Positions 20,938-30,803 of a stretch of 64,000 bases of DNA are shown piece by piece (position 1 is the first letter of the stretch; every line of letters begins with the position of its first letter). This DNA comes from Trichobilharzia regenti. Taxonomy: Eukaryota; Platyhelminthes; Trematoda; Strigeidida; Schistosomatidae. The stretch covers positions 82,744,903 to 82,808,902 of the forward strand of contig OX235262.1 in assembly GCA_944472135.2 (NCBI GenBank). Reading direction: 5' to 3'. The notes under the pieces are model-generated. The model had not been told where the DNA came from. It saw nothing but the letters and a program-made list of their open reading frames with translations, and ran no database searches. The position numbers were made by a program, and so were the translations under genes.

Positions 20938-21258
20938 TACGCTGAACTTCACCCTGTCCCTGGAAGACTTTCAGAGACAATGTGTAATAACCAACGCGAA
21001 AAACCAGAACACAGATCGGCGACTCGAGAATCCTTTATTCTTACGCCAATATGTAACCAACAATAAGGTTATTACACACAACGTCCAAGAATAAATGTTA
21101 TAACAATGAATCACGATAATACTTCTGATAGTTTTCCGTCCTCCACTGAACAGCGAACGACAAGACGATGACTGGTGTATTGATGACTCCTGCGAAAGAT
21201 ATGACATTGGGTTTGAGCAAACAACCATGAATTGGTCGTTCAATCTTCAACTACAATG
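20935..21258 (-). repeat. BEL/Pao-type LTR, subfamily B, second copy
   Basis: Very similar to 4501-4827 and in the same orientation. The sequence to its right shows no polypurine end, so it is best read as the 5' LTR of the B element whose 3' LTR is at 4501; the intervening B gag start is missing. Alternatively it is a solo LTR. The part from 21107 onward is also present in the duplicated segment at 35845. Confidence 0.6.
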
Positions 21259-21509
21259 ATAAGGTCGTTTTGAGGTTCAATAATGGATCTCGTCCTATTC
21301 TTCAATTCTTTAAATTGTCCTTTGTTGGAACATATGTAGTAGTCTGCAGCGAGATATAGGAAGTTTTCGGAAAGACAGACTATGTAATGCATGTAACTAG
21401 GTGATGGAAATGAATTATAACTTTGCCGTTCATCTCTGTGAATTATGAACTCCTGCTCTACCAATCTGATAGGAATAGGTATTATAGTAGTGTACTTCCT
21501 GTCTGACAC
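21240..21509 (-). CDS. Unrecognised open frame, possible captured exon
   Basis: 90 codons, open about 15 codons further upstream (through PGYPVLPELWRF) to a TGA near 21557. The protein looks compositionally normal, with aromatic, charged and hydrophobic residues mixed, and contains MHYIVCLSENFLYLAADYYIC. It runs a few codons into LTR B at its 3' end. An identical frame exists at 35978-36247. No domain recognised and no convincing splice signals, so function is unknown; it may be chance. Confidence 0.25.
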   Translation of the reverse strand: MSDRKYTTIIPIPIRLVEQEFIIHRDERQSYNSFPSPSYMHYIVCLSENFLYLAADYYICSNKGQFKELKNRTRSIIEPQNDLIIVVED

Positions 21510-21558
21510 AATTCGAAATCGCCACAGTTCTGGTAATACTGGATAGCCGGGGCGAGAC

Positions 21559-22369
21559 TGCTCTCACATCCGACAGCTCCAGAAATCACAGCATACTACA
21601 ACACCGAATAATTGGGAATATAATATCTGTGAGCTGATAGATAACGGAACCCAGCAGTAAACGTTCTTTTGAAAAAATATAATCATCAGCTTACCACTTT
21701 CCACACTAGCTCACCCCAACAGACATTGCAGTGGAAAGAATGTCCACCAGTTATTCTGCCGAGGTTTTCTAAAATTATAATACTTCCGCAAAACTATTTC
21801 TTCTATTTCCAGTCAGTCTCACGTCCGAAAAATACTGGGATACTTCGTTCATGCTAAATTTCAGATGAAAAGGCTTTAAAGCAGTCATTTACCCTAAACT
21901 GAGTGGCAAATTACCTTTAACTTATTTAAGGATGTCATTACCCCACTCGAGATCATTATGTGTTCTCATGGAGTGATGATAAATGCCATCGCAATGTATT
22001 TTCACATACTGGACGGGTTACCGTGTTCATGGCTGTAGAGGTGTTATAAGCGCCTATTTTCGCGAAAATGAAGTATATTTAATTGGTCGCAGGCTTCTGT
22101 AGTCGAAAAGCGATATTCTCTTGTGTTACTTTCATATTAATATGTAAAAGCGTCTTGATACCCCAATAAATTATTAAGGAAGACGGCTTACACTTAAAGA
22201 AATTGCACTTAGAAGTGATTTTAACTTTTGTTCGGTGGCCTTAAATATTTGATATCTGTGATTGGTTTTGATTTTCAGGTTGTAAATTCACTCCAGGCGG
22301 TGGTTAATGTCATAAAAGTTACTCCATGAGATTCAAGCTTTTGATAGACAACATACTCACAGGCATAAG
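21559..22369. other. Non-coding part of the duplicated segment
   Basis: No domain-bearing frame. Repeated at 36297-37107 with no difference that I noticed. Confidence 0.5.
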
Positions 22370-22562
22370 TTTTATTTTTTTTTGATTACAGCTTAATGTC
22401 ACGCCGTATTTTCGGTACGAGTGTGGAATTTTCAACATGTGATATCGGTAGCCCAAATTTTACAGGACGAACATTGATATCAGGTGTGCGTCGGCAGGGG
22501 ATCGAACCTCAAAACATGTGCATGGTCGGCGAGAGTCCTAACCACTGGGCCACCGACACACA
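22370..22562 (-). repeat. tRNA-headed SINE, body type I
   Basis: On the minus strand: a tRNA-like head with A-box-like TGGCCCAGTGGTTAGGAC and B-box GGTTCGATCCC, a body containing AAATTTGGGCTACCGATATC, and an A-rich end near AATCAAAAAAAAATAAA. The same structure occurs at 57145 and 61098. It lacks the continuity of a functional tRNA. Pol III promoter boxes suggest retroposition by a LINE. Confidence 0.75.
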
Positions 22563-22616
22563 GATGAGTCGCAAAACACTACCCAGTAAATTTCGGATGT
22601 CTTCGTCCAGATGCGG

Positions 22617-22803
22617 GTGCGTCGGTGGTATAGCGGATAGGACGCTCGCCGACCATGCATATGGTCCGGGGTTCGACCCTCGGCCGGCGCACTCCTTTAC
22701 CTCACTGAGCCAGAAATAATGCTGGTAAAGAGGAGAGGTTGGGCATGAGGCTAGCAACCCCATCCTGTAAAAATTAAACACTGCTACAGAAACTTCAAGC
22801 CAC
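22617..22803 (+). repeat. tRNA-headed SINE, body type II
   Basis: Head GCGTCGGTGGTATAGCGG with B-box GGTTCGACCCT. The body differs from type I and contains GGTTGGGCATGAGGCTAGCA; it ends CTACAGAAACTTCAAGCC. A related copy lies at 52756-52945. It faces the previous SINE head to head, 55 bp apart. Confidence 0.75.
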
Positions 22804-23070
22804 TAGCTTATATAATAATAATAATAATTTATTTTCATATAAACATAAATTTACATGAAAACGCATGCCACTTTTACAGGCACGATCAAGGATGATATAA
22901 TGTCAAATCTTAAATTGTCTACAAGTTAATAATGCTTCAACAGTTTAATATTTGATACATATATATAATTACACTGATTGTCTGAACCAGGCCGTATAGT
23001 TATTGAATTGTACAGTTGTCCTCCAGGTTGAGCGGGAAAATCGACTTCCTTTCGTTTTCATCCCGTGGTT
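22804..23070. repeat. (ATA)n tract and dispersed repeat
   Basis: Begins with an ATA microsatellite. The distal part, from about 22962, recurs in the duplicate at 37700 and, more diverged, at 42230-42370 (shared ACTGATTGTC, CAGGCCGTATA and ATTGAATT blocks). Non-coding. Confidence 0.6.
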
Positions 23071-23074
23071 GTAG

Positions 23075-23318
23075 TGTAACACCCAGAAGCAACAGACACA
23101 GTCAGCGAAGGAAGAAGAGGAAGATGCGAGAGGAAGGTCTATATTTCCAGCACGCAGGGCTCGAATTGCCCGGGTACAAGCTAATCAGTGTCATTTATAA
23201 CAAGGTTAGACAAACAGTCCTCCACCTGTTCCAGCACGGCCAGGCCAGCGTTCTTATCTGAAAAAGAGGAAACAGGAGACTCATTTAGTGATGTCATGTT
23301 AGTTTTTATATCATTACA
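23075..23318 (-). repeat. Gypsy 3' LTR (left)
   Basis: 244 bp. Minus-strand start TGTAATGATATAAAAAC. Preceded on the minus strand by purine-rich AGAGGGGAGGGAGCGA, the polypurine tract, which also encodes the polyprotein C-terminus; the stop codon lies inside the LTR at 23314-23316. Confidence 0.93.
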
Positions 23319-26300
23319 TCGCTCCCTCCCCTCTGGAGGCACTGTCCTCAGTGCCTGGCGGCGGTATAGGGTATGCACTACCTCCATCAGTGGGCACCTC
23401 GAAGTAGGTCGTAGCTGGTGGCGGTTGCGAAGATGTCGACGGTTCTTTGACAGCTGGTGGATAGTGTGGTTTCAGCTGGTTGTAATGTGCTGAGATGAGA
23501 TTTTCCTGGGGGCGTCGCAAGTTCCGCAGGACATATGTAGTTGGAGGTCGGTGTTGTACGATTTCATATGGACCTTTCCAGGGGGCGTAGAACTTGGGGC
23601 ACGAACCGGCAGGGACTGACGGCCGATGAAGCCAGACGTAGTCACCCGGGGAATAGGTTGGTCCGTGGGCAAACCGATCATAGTTGCTTTTCTGATGCTG
23701 CGAAGAAGACTGCAGATGTCGACGTGTTAGGTTGTAGGCTGTGTCGAGGTGGTGACGAAGGTTGCGGACGTAGGGAATACAGTCGATCTTCTCGTATGGT
23801 AGCAACGGTGTCCGGATCTCAACAGGAAGGCGAAGTTCATGCCCAAACAAGAGTAGAGCCGGGGAAAATCCGGTCGACGAATGCACGGAGGAGCGGTATG
23901 CAAGCAAGCATTGAGGCAGGACATCGTCCCAGGTGTTCTCCGGTGCGTTGTGCAAAAAGGCACGAAGGAGATGCTTGATGGTTCGGTTGGTGCGTTCCAC
24001 CAGTCCATTCCCTTGTGGATGATAAGGCGTAGTATGGGTCTTTCGAATGCCGAAAGCATTGCAGATGTGAGAGATAAGAAGACTCTCGAAAGCAGCGCCT
24101 TGATCAGAGTGTAGATAAAGAGGGGCACCAAAACGGGACACCCAGTTGTCGATGAAAGCTCGCCCGATCGTCAGGGCATCTTGTTGCTGCAAGGGGACTG
24201 CTTCGCACCACTTGGTGAAATAGTCGACCATGACAAGTATATAACGATTCCCGCGTCTCGATGTTGGTACTGGCCCAATGATGTCGACTCCAACTCGATG
24301 ATTAGGGGCTTCGGTCAGCATAGGTACTAGGGGTGCTCGGGGAGTTGGCTTAGGCTGTTTGATTTGCGCACATATAGCGCAATTGCGGCAAAACTCCATA
24401 ACATCATGGTGTATAAGTGGCCACCAGAAGCGTTGACGGATAGCGTGTTCAGTTTTCTGTTGGCCAGCGTGTCCCAGTTGATGATGCACCTGACTAATAA
24501 GCTCGGGTACTTTAACAGTTGGGACGAGGAGTCGGGGGTTGGCTTTTGGTTCCACTATGTAAAGAACATTATCTATAAGTCGTAGTAAACCCCACTTCTC
24601 GCAGATGCACCGCGTGGCTGCTGGTAAATCCCGTAGTTCTTTGGACGTCGGTTTATCGTTCCCATGCTGTTGACGTAAATAAATGGGCTGTATCGTTGTG
24701 TCCGCCGCTTGCAGGGAGGCCCAGTCGGTGTCAGCTGCAGCACCGAGTAACACATTCAGTGTGTTCTCGCAATCGGGCAGGCGAGAGAGAGAGTCGGCGT
24801 TACCATGTCGTTTTCCAGGCCGGTATTCACAAATGAAATCAAACTCCTGTAACCGTTCCTGCCAGCGGGCAAGTTGGCCGTCGGCATCACGAAAATTTTG
24901 CAACCACTGTAACGCCTTGTGGTCAGTCCGGACTCGAAATTTGCGCCCCAATAAGTAATGACGAAAGTAGGAGAGGAAGTAGACGAGGGCTAGCATCTCA
25001 CGTCGCGTCGTCGAATACCGCGTCTCTCTTTTGTCTAGCATCCGACTAGCATATGCTATCACTCGTATTTGTCCGTCAGAGGTTGTTTGCGAGAGAACGG
25101 CTCCTATTGCATGTGCACTGGCGTCGGTATCCAGAATGAAGGGCCCGCTACCAGCCGATGTGTCTGGAAACGATAGGACAGGGGGAGAAGTTAGACGTTT
25201 TTTAAGCGTGTCAAAGGCTACCTGGCACTCATTTGTCCAAACAAATTTCCGTCCTTTTTCTGTCAAGCGATGGAGAGGGGCTGCTATACTGGCGAAATTC
25301 TGGACGAAACGCCGGTAATAGGAGGCGAGTCCCATGAAACTGCGTACGTCAGTGGTCGATTTAGGGGTCGGCCAGTTAAGAACTGCTTGAGTTTTGCTGC
25401 TATCCGTATGTACTCCTTGTGGAGTAATCTCATGTCCAAGGAAATTAACAGATTTCTGCAGGAATTTGCATTTCGAGGCTTGCAGCTTAAGGTTACTCTC
25501 GCGTAAGCGTTGAAATACGGCGCGAAGGTTGGCATGATGGTCTTCGAGAGACTGGCCGAACACGATGATATCGTCCAGGTAGATGAGGCACTTTTTGGGG
25601 ACTAGCCCTGCAAGTACTGTTTGCATGAGCCGTTGAAACGTAGCAGGGGCGTTAGACAGGCCAAATGGCATGGTTTCGAATTCGTACAGCCCCGTAGGCA
25701 CAACGAACGCAGTTTTGGGGCGGTCTTCTGGGCGAATTTCAACTTGCCAATAGCCGGAAGCGAGATCTAGTGTGGAAAACCACTGTGCCCCACCTAAAGC
25801 ATCTAAGGTAGCGTCGATGCGAGGCAAAGGAAAAGAATCCCGTTGTGTGATTGCATTTAAGCGGCGATAGTCGACACAGAGGCGGAGAGAACCATCTTTC
25901 TTTTTCACAAGAACGATTGGAGATGCCCACGGTGACGTAGACGGTTTAATCACCTTCTTTCGTAACATATCTGTTATCATGGTATCCAACTGCTGTTGGT
26001 AATGAATGGGCACTCGTCGCGGTGGCGTCCTAATGGGCAAGTTATCACCTGTCTGAATCTCGTGCTGTACGATATTAGTCCGCCCCATCACTTGCCCATC
26101 GTCAAATACACAACTGTACTCCTGTAGCAGGGCCAGGGTGTCGGTACGGTCTTTTAGACTGAGGTGGGGGTTATCATGGATGTTCACCACTGTCATCTGA
26201 GGTAAAGCACAAACATTAGCACTCTGGTTGCGGTTGACTGGTCGGCGACATGCGAGGTTATGTGTCCCCAGCCGAATTTGAAAGCGTCTTAGGTCAATGA

Positions 26301-27414
26301 CAGCGTTTTTTTCAGTTAAGAAGTCCACGCCCAGTATGGCGTCCCATCGTATGCCATCACAAATGACGAATGACTGGACACAAGTAAAACCTGGGAACGT
26401 CACGGAAAGTGTGGCCATGTCTGTTACCTCTATAGGGGCTCCATTGGCGGTAATTAACTGGAGCTGATTGGGGAGAGGTTGAGGTTTGACCCCAAGTGTC
26501 TGGACCAATTGCGTGCGAACAACAGAGGATGATGCCCCGGTGTCCACCAGAAAAGTGACGTCAGTGCCCTGGAGTTTACCTTCAAGGAGGAGGGGAGATT
26601 TCGAGCAATTATCAAATAATGGCACATCAGAACATGGCTCACCTTGCGGTTTTTTGTTATGCCCACATTTCCATGCTCGCCGCCCGAACCGGCGACAGTA
26701 ATAGCACTTACTGGGGTCATCATGCTGCTGGGACGGAATTGGAGGTTGGCTTGACGATGGAGCATTAGGCCGGCGTTGTCGTGATGCTGGGACGGTTGTT
26801 CTTCGCTCGGTGGTCCCGAGAGCATAGCAGGGCGTACTGGCAGCTGGAGTGAGAATATGCTCGACGCTCTCGAATCGCTTTACCACCTCAATGGCCTCTG
26901 AGACTGATTTTGCTGGCTGGCGTAGAAGCTGGCACTTCAGCTCATATGATGAGACACCTTGGGCAAAACGGCTACAGATAACATCATCTTGGTTCGGGTT
27001 GGGAAGGTTGGGAAATGCGCGCGATGCCATCTCGCGGAGTTGATGCAGGTAATCGAACGCTGTTTCGCCGGGCTCTTGACAGCGGCTGAGAAAAGTGTGC
27101 ATGTACACCGAAGGGCTGGAGGTTTTGGCGAAACATTCGTCGAGGACACGCCAGTTGTAGCTGATGGGTTTGGACGCGGAGAAGCCCCCAGCGATAGCAC
27201 GACGTAGTGCGGTGTCACTCATTGCTTGCATGATCTGAGTATATTGAGCGTGTGGAGTAAGACCGGATAAGAGAGGCTCCACGCGAATCTTCCACATTTC
27301 GTAATCGCTGTTCAGGTCCAACGTTGGTAATCCTCGAACCGGGAAGATGTGTTCTGTGGCTGGGGATTGTGGGGTGGAGAAGATTGCAGGAGGATCGGAA
27401 GAATCTGATTTCAT
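23314..27414 (-). CDS. Ty3/gypsy Gag-Pol polyprotein
   Basis: 1366 codons from ATG 27414, chosen because the longer frame (to 27474) begins inside the 5' LTR. Domains in order: capsid-like Gag (LNSDYEMWKIRVEPLL, about residues 35-210, with EPGETAFDYLHQL); knuckle CYYCRRFGRRAWKC, where the usual His is Arg; protease FLVDTGASSSVV; RT with YRRLNAITQRDSFPLPRID, TLDLASGYWQVEI and CLIYLDDIIVFG; RNase H LDTDASAHAIGAVLSQ and FRVRTDHKALQWL; integrase HHCC (HHQLGHAGQQ, CRNCAIC) and DDE core (VGVDIIGPVP, YLHSDQGAAF, TPYHPQGNGLVERTNR); GPY/F-type tail WKGPYEIV. Gag and pol share one frame with no stop or shift, so the copy may be active. I did not assign a named family. Confidence 0.96.
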   Translation of the reverse strand: MKSDSSDPPAIFSTPQSPATEHIFPVRGLPTLDLNSDYEMWKIRVEPLLSGLTPHAQYTQIMQAMSDTALRRAIAGGFSASKPISYNWRVLDECFAKTSSPSVYMHTFLSRCQEPGETAFDYLHQLREMASRAFPNLPNPNQDDVICSRFAQGVSSYELKCQLLRQPAKSVSEAIEVVKRFESVEHILTPAASTPCYALGTTERRTTVPASRQRRPNAPSSSQPPIPSQQHDDPSKCYYCRRFGRRAWKCGHNKKPQGEPCSDVPLFDNCSKSPLLLEGKLQGTDVTFLVDTGASSSVVRTQLVQTLGVKPQPLPNQLQLITANGAPIEVTDMATLSVTFPGFTCVQSFVICDGIRWDAILGVDFLTEKNAVIDLRRFQIRLGTHNLACRRPVNRNQSANVCALPQMTVVNIHDNPHLSLKDRTDTLALLQEYSCVFDDGQVMGRTNIVQHEIQTGDNLPIRTPPRRVPIHYQQQLDTMITDMLRKKVIKPSTSPWASPIVLVKKKDGSLRLCVDYRRLNAITQRDSFPLPRIDATLDALGGAQWFSTLDLASGYWQVEIRPEDRPKTAFVVPTGLYEFETMPFGLSNAPATFQRLMQTVLAGLVPKKCLIYLDDIIVFGQSLEDHHANLRAVFQRLRESNLKLQASKCKFLQKSVNFLGHEITPQGVHTDSSKTQAVLNWPTPKSTTDVRSFMGLASYYRRFVQNFASIAAPLHRLTEKGRKFVWTNECQVAFDTLKKRLTSPPVLSFPDTSAGSGPFILDTDASAHAIGAVLSQTTSDGQIRVIAYASRMLDKRETRYSTTRREMLALVYFLSYFRHYLLGRKFRVRTDHKALQWLQNFRDADGQLARWQERLQEFDFICEYRPGKRHGNADSLSRLPDCENTLNVLLGAAADTDWASLQAADTTIQPIYLRQQHGNDKPTSKELRDLPAATRCICEKWGLLRLIDNVLYIVEPKANPRLLVPTVKVPELISQVHHQLGHAGQQKTEHAIRQRFWWPLIHHDVMEFCRNCAICAQIKQPKPTPRAPLVPMLTEAPNHRVGVDIIGPVPTSRRGNRYILVMVDYFTKWCEAVPLQQQDALTIGRAFIDNWVSRFGAPLYLHSDQGAAFESLLISHICNAFGIRKTHTTPYHPQGNGLVERTNRTIKHLLRAFLHNAPENTWDDVLPQCLLAYRSSVHSSTGFSPALLLFGHELRLPVEIRTPLLPYEKIDCIPYVRNLRHHLDTAYNLTRRHLQSSSQHQKSNYDRFAHGPTYSPGDYVWLHRPSVPAGSCPKFYAPWKGPYEIVQHRPPTTYVLRNLRRPQENLISAHYNQLKPHYPPAVKEPSTSSQPPPATTYFEVPTDGGSAYPIPPPGTEDSASRGEGAM

Positions 27415-27449
27415 TTCGAGATTGAGTTTTGGACACCTCCGACACCAAT

Positions 27450-27693
27450 TGTAACACCCAGAAGCAACAGACACAGTCAGCGAAGGAAGAAGAGGAAGAT
27501 GCGAGAGGAAGGTCTATATTTCCAGCACGCAGGGCTCGAATTGCCCGGGTACAAGCTAATCAGTGTCATTTATAACAAGGTTAGACAAACAGTCCTCCAC
27601 CTGTTCCAGCACGGCCAGGCCAGCGTTCTTATCTGAAAAAGAGAAAACAGGAGACTCATTTAGTGATGTCATGTTAGTTTTTATATCATTACA
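27450..27693 (-). repeat. Gypsy 5' LTR (right)
   Basis: 244 bp. Directly downstream on the minus strand, after two bases, is TGGTGTCGGAGGTGTCC, a plausible primer-binding site starting TGG. A similar GGTGTCG follows the 5' LTR of the gypsy copy at 38.5-42 kb. Confidence 0.93.
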
Positions 27694-27697
27694 GTAG

Positions 27698-29046
27698 GCA
27701 TACGATAACCAACCAATATAATAATAATAATAATAATTTTTATTTCTGTAACAGAAACCAGCCATTTTTACAGGCATGAACATATGTACATTTATGAAAA
27801 CTTATAGAATATATAATATGATTTGTTAATTTAGAAATAAGTTGAATACTGGTAAATGTGAGAGAAACATTTAAAATGAAGTGTACAAATAAAGAAATAG
27901 ATATAGCGTCAAATCTAAACTGTGATTGAAAAAAAAATACATGTCAATTTCACGCGGGAACCATAAATGGTTGCGTTAGTTGAGGAAGGTAAGTGGCATT
28001 TGTGTACAGGTGCTGACGTATTACATAAGAGATGCAGAATAAACAATAACTATCAGTAAATCATTCAGAAAGAGCTTTAAAGTCTATTAAACTTTAAATT
28101 TACCCGTAAGTACATCATATTTGTGACATTTCCAGTTGTTTATGAGACCCACTTTGAACTTGTCAGCAGATTTTATAATACCGATGATCCCGTTATTCAC
28201 CAGATGAGCTAGCAATATCACGAATAAGTAGAGAAAGCAGTATGTTTGAAAAGAGAAGAAGACACAAGAAAACCAGCAGACAGGTGCAGATCTGCACCTT
28301 CAGTATTTAAAAGGTGTTAATAATTCAAAATATATAACAGGCATGGGGTTCATCGTTTTTTATTGTTTTTTTTTCAGGAAATATTATTTTCCCGATATTT
28401 TACAGTCTCTTCTGCGAACAATTAGTTTAAAGTGAAAGACAGGTGATAATTTCACCTACTTACGAGGTTTAAAAGGAGTAAAACACAAAAGTCAGAGTGC
28501 GTGAGCTATGTAAAAGAAAAGCGAGGGCCTAGTAATGTATGTTTTTCTGAAGTATACAGTTCGGTGTCCTTCTGAAGTAGCGGACTCATACCATTTACTT
28601 TCATTCGGGAGTTTGCGTCTAAACTTCGGCTCTAGGCAATTTTCAACTAATATTTCTTTTTTCATTATTTTTTTTTTTAGTTTTTGTTTATTCTCATTTT
28701 GAAGAAGCCATCCGAACTCAGGAGCCATAGCAATAGAGTGCTGTCCCACAGATAAGGGTGGTTCACATATGTCCCCACCATCATATCCGCTGACTAGCAG
28801 TCACCACCCTCCCACCTTTTTCGTGCAAGGCCCTGTCGGAATGCTTCATTTTTTTTAAAATTATTTATTTATTTTTTTTAATTTCTGTTGCAAAATGCCA
28901 CAAGCTTTTTGTTTGTCCAGCTATTTATTCGTCGACTTACTCAAACTTATGGTATGAATGACTACTTTCAGAAGAACATCATGTATGTTTCATCTTTTAC
29001 AGCATTTTGAAGACGAAAAATGTAAGAAAGAAAGGCTATCTGAGAC
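27698..29046. other. Non-coding stretch with microsatellite
   Basis: 27698-27719 completes the duplicated segment; (ATA)n follows at about 27718-27737, then sequence loosely similar to 22830-22960. No gene seen. Poly-T/poly-A runs near 28667 and 28850. Confidence 0.5.
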
Positions 29047-30484
29047 TTCATTTTAGATATAAACAAATGTAGTTTAGAAAATCAGGGAATAATCGTGCAG
29101 CATTGAGCAAATAAGCAGTGATAAGTTATAATATGTTGTTCTAGAAAATTTGAACATACAGGATTATAGTAATAGAATAGTAAGATAAGATTCATTTTAG
29201 ATATAAACAAATGTAGTTTAGAAAATCAGGGAATAATCGTGCAGCATTGAGCAAATAAGCAGTGATAAGTTATAATATGTTGTTCTAGAAAATTTGAACA
29301 TACAGGATTATAGTAATAGAATAGTAAGATAAGATTCATTTTAGATATAAACAAATGTAGTTTAGAAAATCAGGGAATAATCGTGCAGCATTGAGCAAAT
29401 AAGCAGTGATAAGTTATAATATGTTGTTCTAGAAAATTTGAACATACAGGATTATAGTAATAGAATAGTAAGATAAGATTCATTTTAGATATAAACAAAT
29501 GTAGTTTAGAAAATCAGGGAATAATCGTGCAGCATTGAGCAAATAAGCAGTGTAAGTTATAATATGTTGTTCTAGAAAATTTGAACATACAGGATTATAG
29601 TAATAGAATAGTAAGATAAGATTCATTTTAGATATAAACAAATGTAGTTTAGAAAATCAGGGAGTAATCGTGCAGCATTGAGCAAATAAGCAGTGATAAG
29701 TTATAATATGTTGTTCTAGAAAATTTGAACATACAGGATTATAGTAATAGAATAGTAAGATAAGATTCATTTTAGATATAAACAAATGTAGTTTAGAAAA
29801 TCAGGGAGTAATCGTGCAGCATTGAGCAAATAAGCAGTGTAAGTTATAATATGTTGTTCTAGAAAATTTGAACATACAGGATTATAGTAATAGAATAGTA
29901 AGATAAGATTCATTTTAGATATAAACAAATGTAGTTTAGAAAATCAGGGAGTAATCGTGCAGCATTGAGCAAATAAGCAGTGATAAGTTATAATATGTTG
30001 TTCTAGAAAATTTGAACATACAGGATTATAGTAATAGAATAGTAAGATAAGATTCATTTTAGATATAAACAAATGTAGTTTAGAAAATCAGGGAGTAATC
30101 GTGCAGCATTGAGCAAATAAGCAGTGATAAGTTATAATATGTTGTTCTAGAAAATTTGAACATACAGGATTATAGTAATAGAATAGTAAGATAAGATTCA
30201 TTTTAGATATAAACAAATGTAGTTTAGAAAATCAGGGAATAATCGTGCAGCATTGAGCAAATAAGCAGTGATAAGTTATAATATGTTGTTCTAGAAAATT
30301 TGAACATACAGGATTATAGTAATAGAATAGTAAGATAAGATTCATTTTAGATATAAACAAATGTAGTTTAGAAAATCAGGGAGTAATCGTGCAGCATTGA
30401 GCAAATAACCAGTGATAAGTTATAATATGTTGTTCAAGAAAAGTTGAACAGAGAAGATTATAGTTATAGAATAATAGGATAAGA
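29047..30484. repeat. Tandem satellite, ten copies of a 143/144-bp unit
   Basis: Units start at 29047, 29191, 29335, 29479, 29622, 29766, 29909, 30053, 30197 and 30341, marked by TTCATTTTAGATATAAAC. Copies 4 and 6 lack one base (CAGTGTAAG versus CAGTGATAAG). A GGGAAT/GGGAGT variant separates copies 1-4 and 9 from 5-8 and 10. The last copy is more diverged. Unit length near a nucleosome repeat. No open frame. It abuts the 3' side of the LINE at 30485. Confidence 0.95.
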
Positions 30485-30803
30485 AAATTCACCGTTTATT
30501 TGAATATTTAGACAACTACCATTTTGGCCTTAATTTGCGTAGAGCTAGACGTATAGCACTAGGCAGGCTCTGGAGATATTTTAATACCAGTCGTCTTCAG
30601 TTGATTTGCATCTGGAATTTGAGATTGAACCTTAGCATACTGAAATACTCATAATACAATATTATCAGGGATATATGCAAAAATATTTGAAGGAAATTAA
30701 AAAAAATTTAAAATTTAAGGCTGATTAAGAATAGGTGTCTAGGGTTGTGAAAGCAATCATAGTGAAAGTGACTGTCACACATAGGGTTTACAGATTTCAG
30801 GAG
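30485..30803 (-). other. Probable 3' UTR of the CR1-like LINE
   Basis: About 320 bp between the ORF2 stop and the satellite, no frame. Assigned as 3' UTR by position; no terminal short repeat or poly(A) was identified, so the exact 3' end is uncertain and may lie within the satellite. Confidence 0.45.

Larger units (their letters stand above)
23075..27693 (-). mobile_element. Complete young Ty3/gypsy element
   Basis: 4619 bp bounded by 244-bp direct LTRs (TG...CA) and a 4-bp target duplication GTAG at 23071-23074 and 27694-27697. The two LTRs differ at one position that I noticed (GAGGAAAC versus GAGAAAAC). The equivalent site at 37809-37812 is unoccupied. One intact gag-pol frame fills the interior. 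All of this points to a recent and possibly still competent copy. Confidence 0.95.

Noticed and set aside
29047..30484. Regular repeats suggesting a CRISPR array
   Set aside because: Units are contiguous 143/144-bp tandem copies with no unique spacers, in a eukaryotic genome; it is a satellite.
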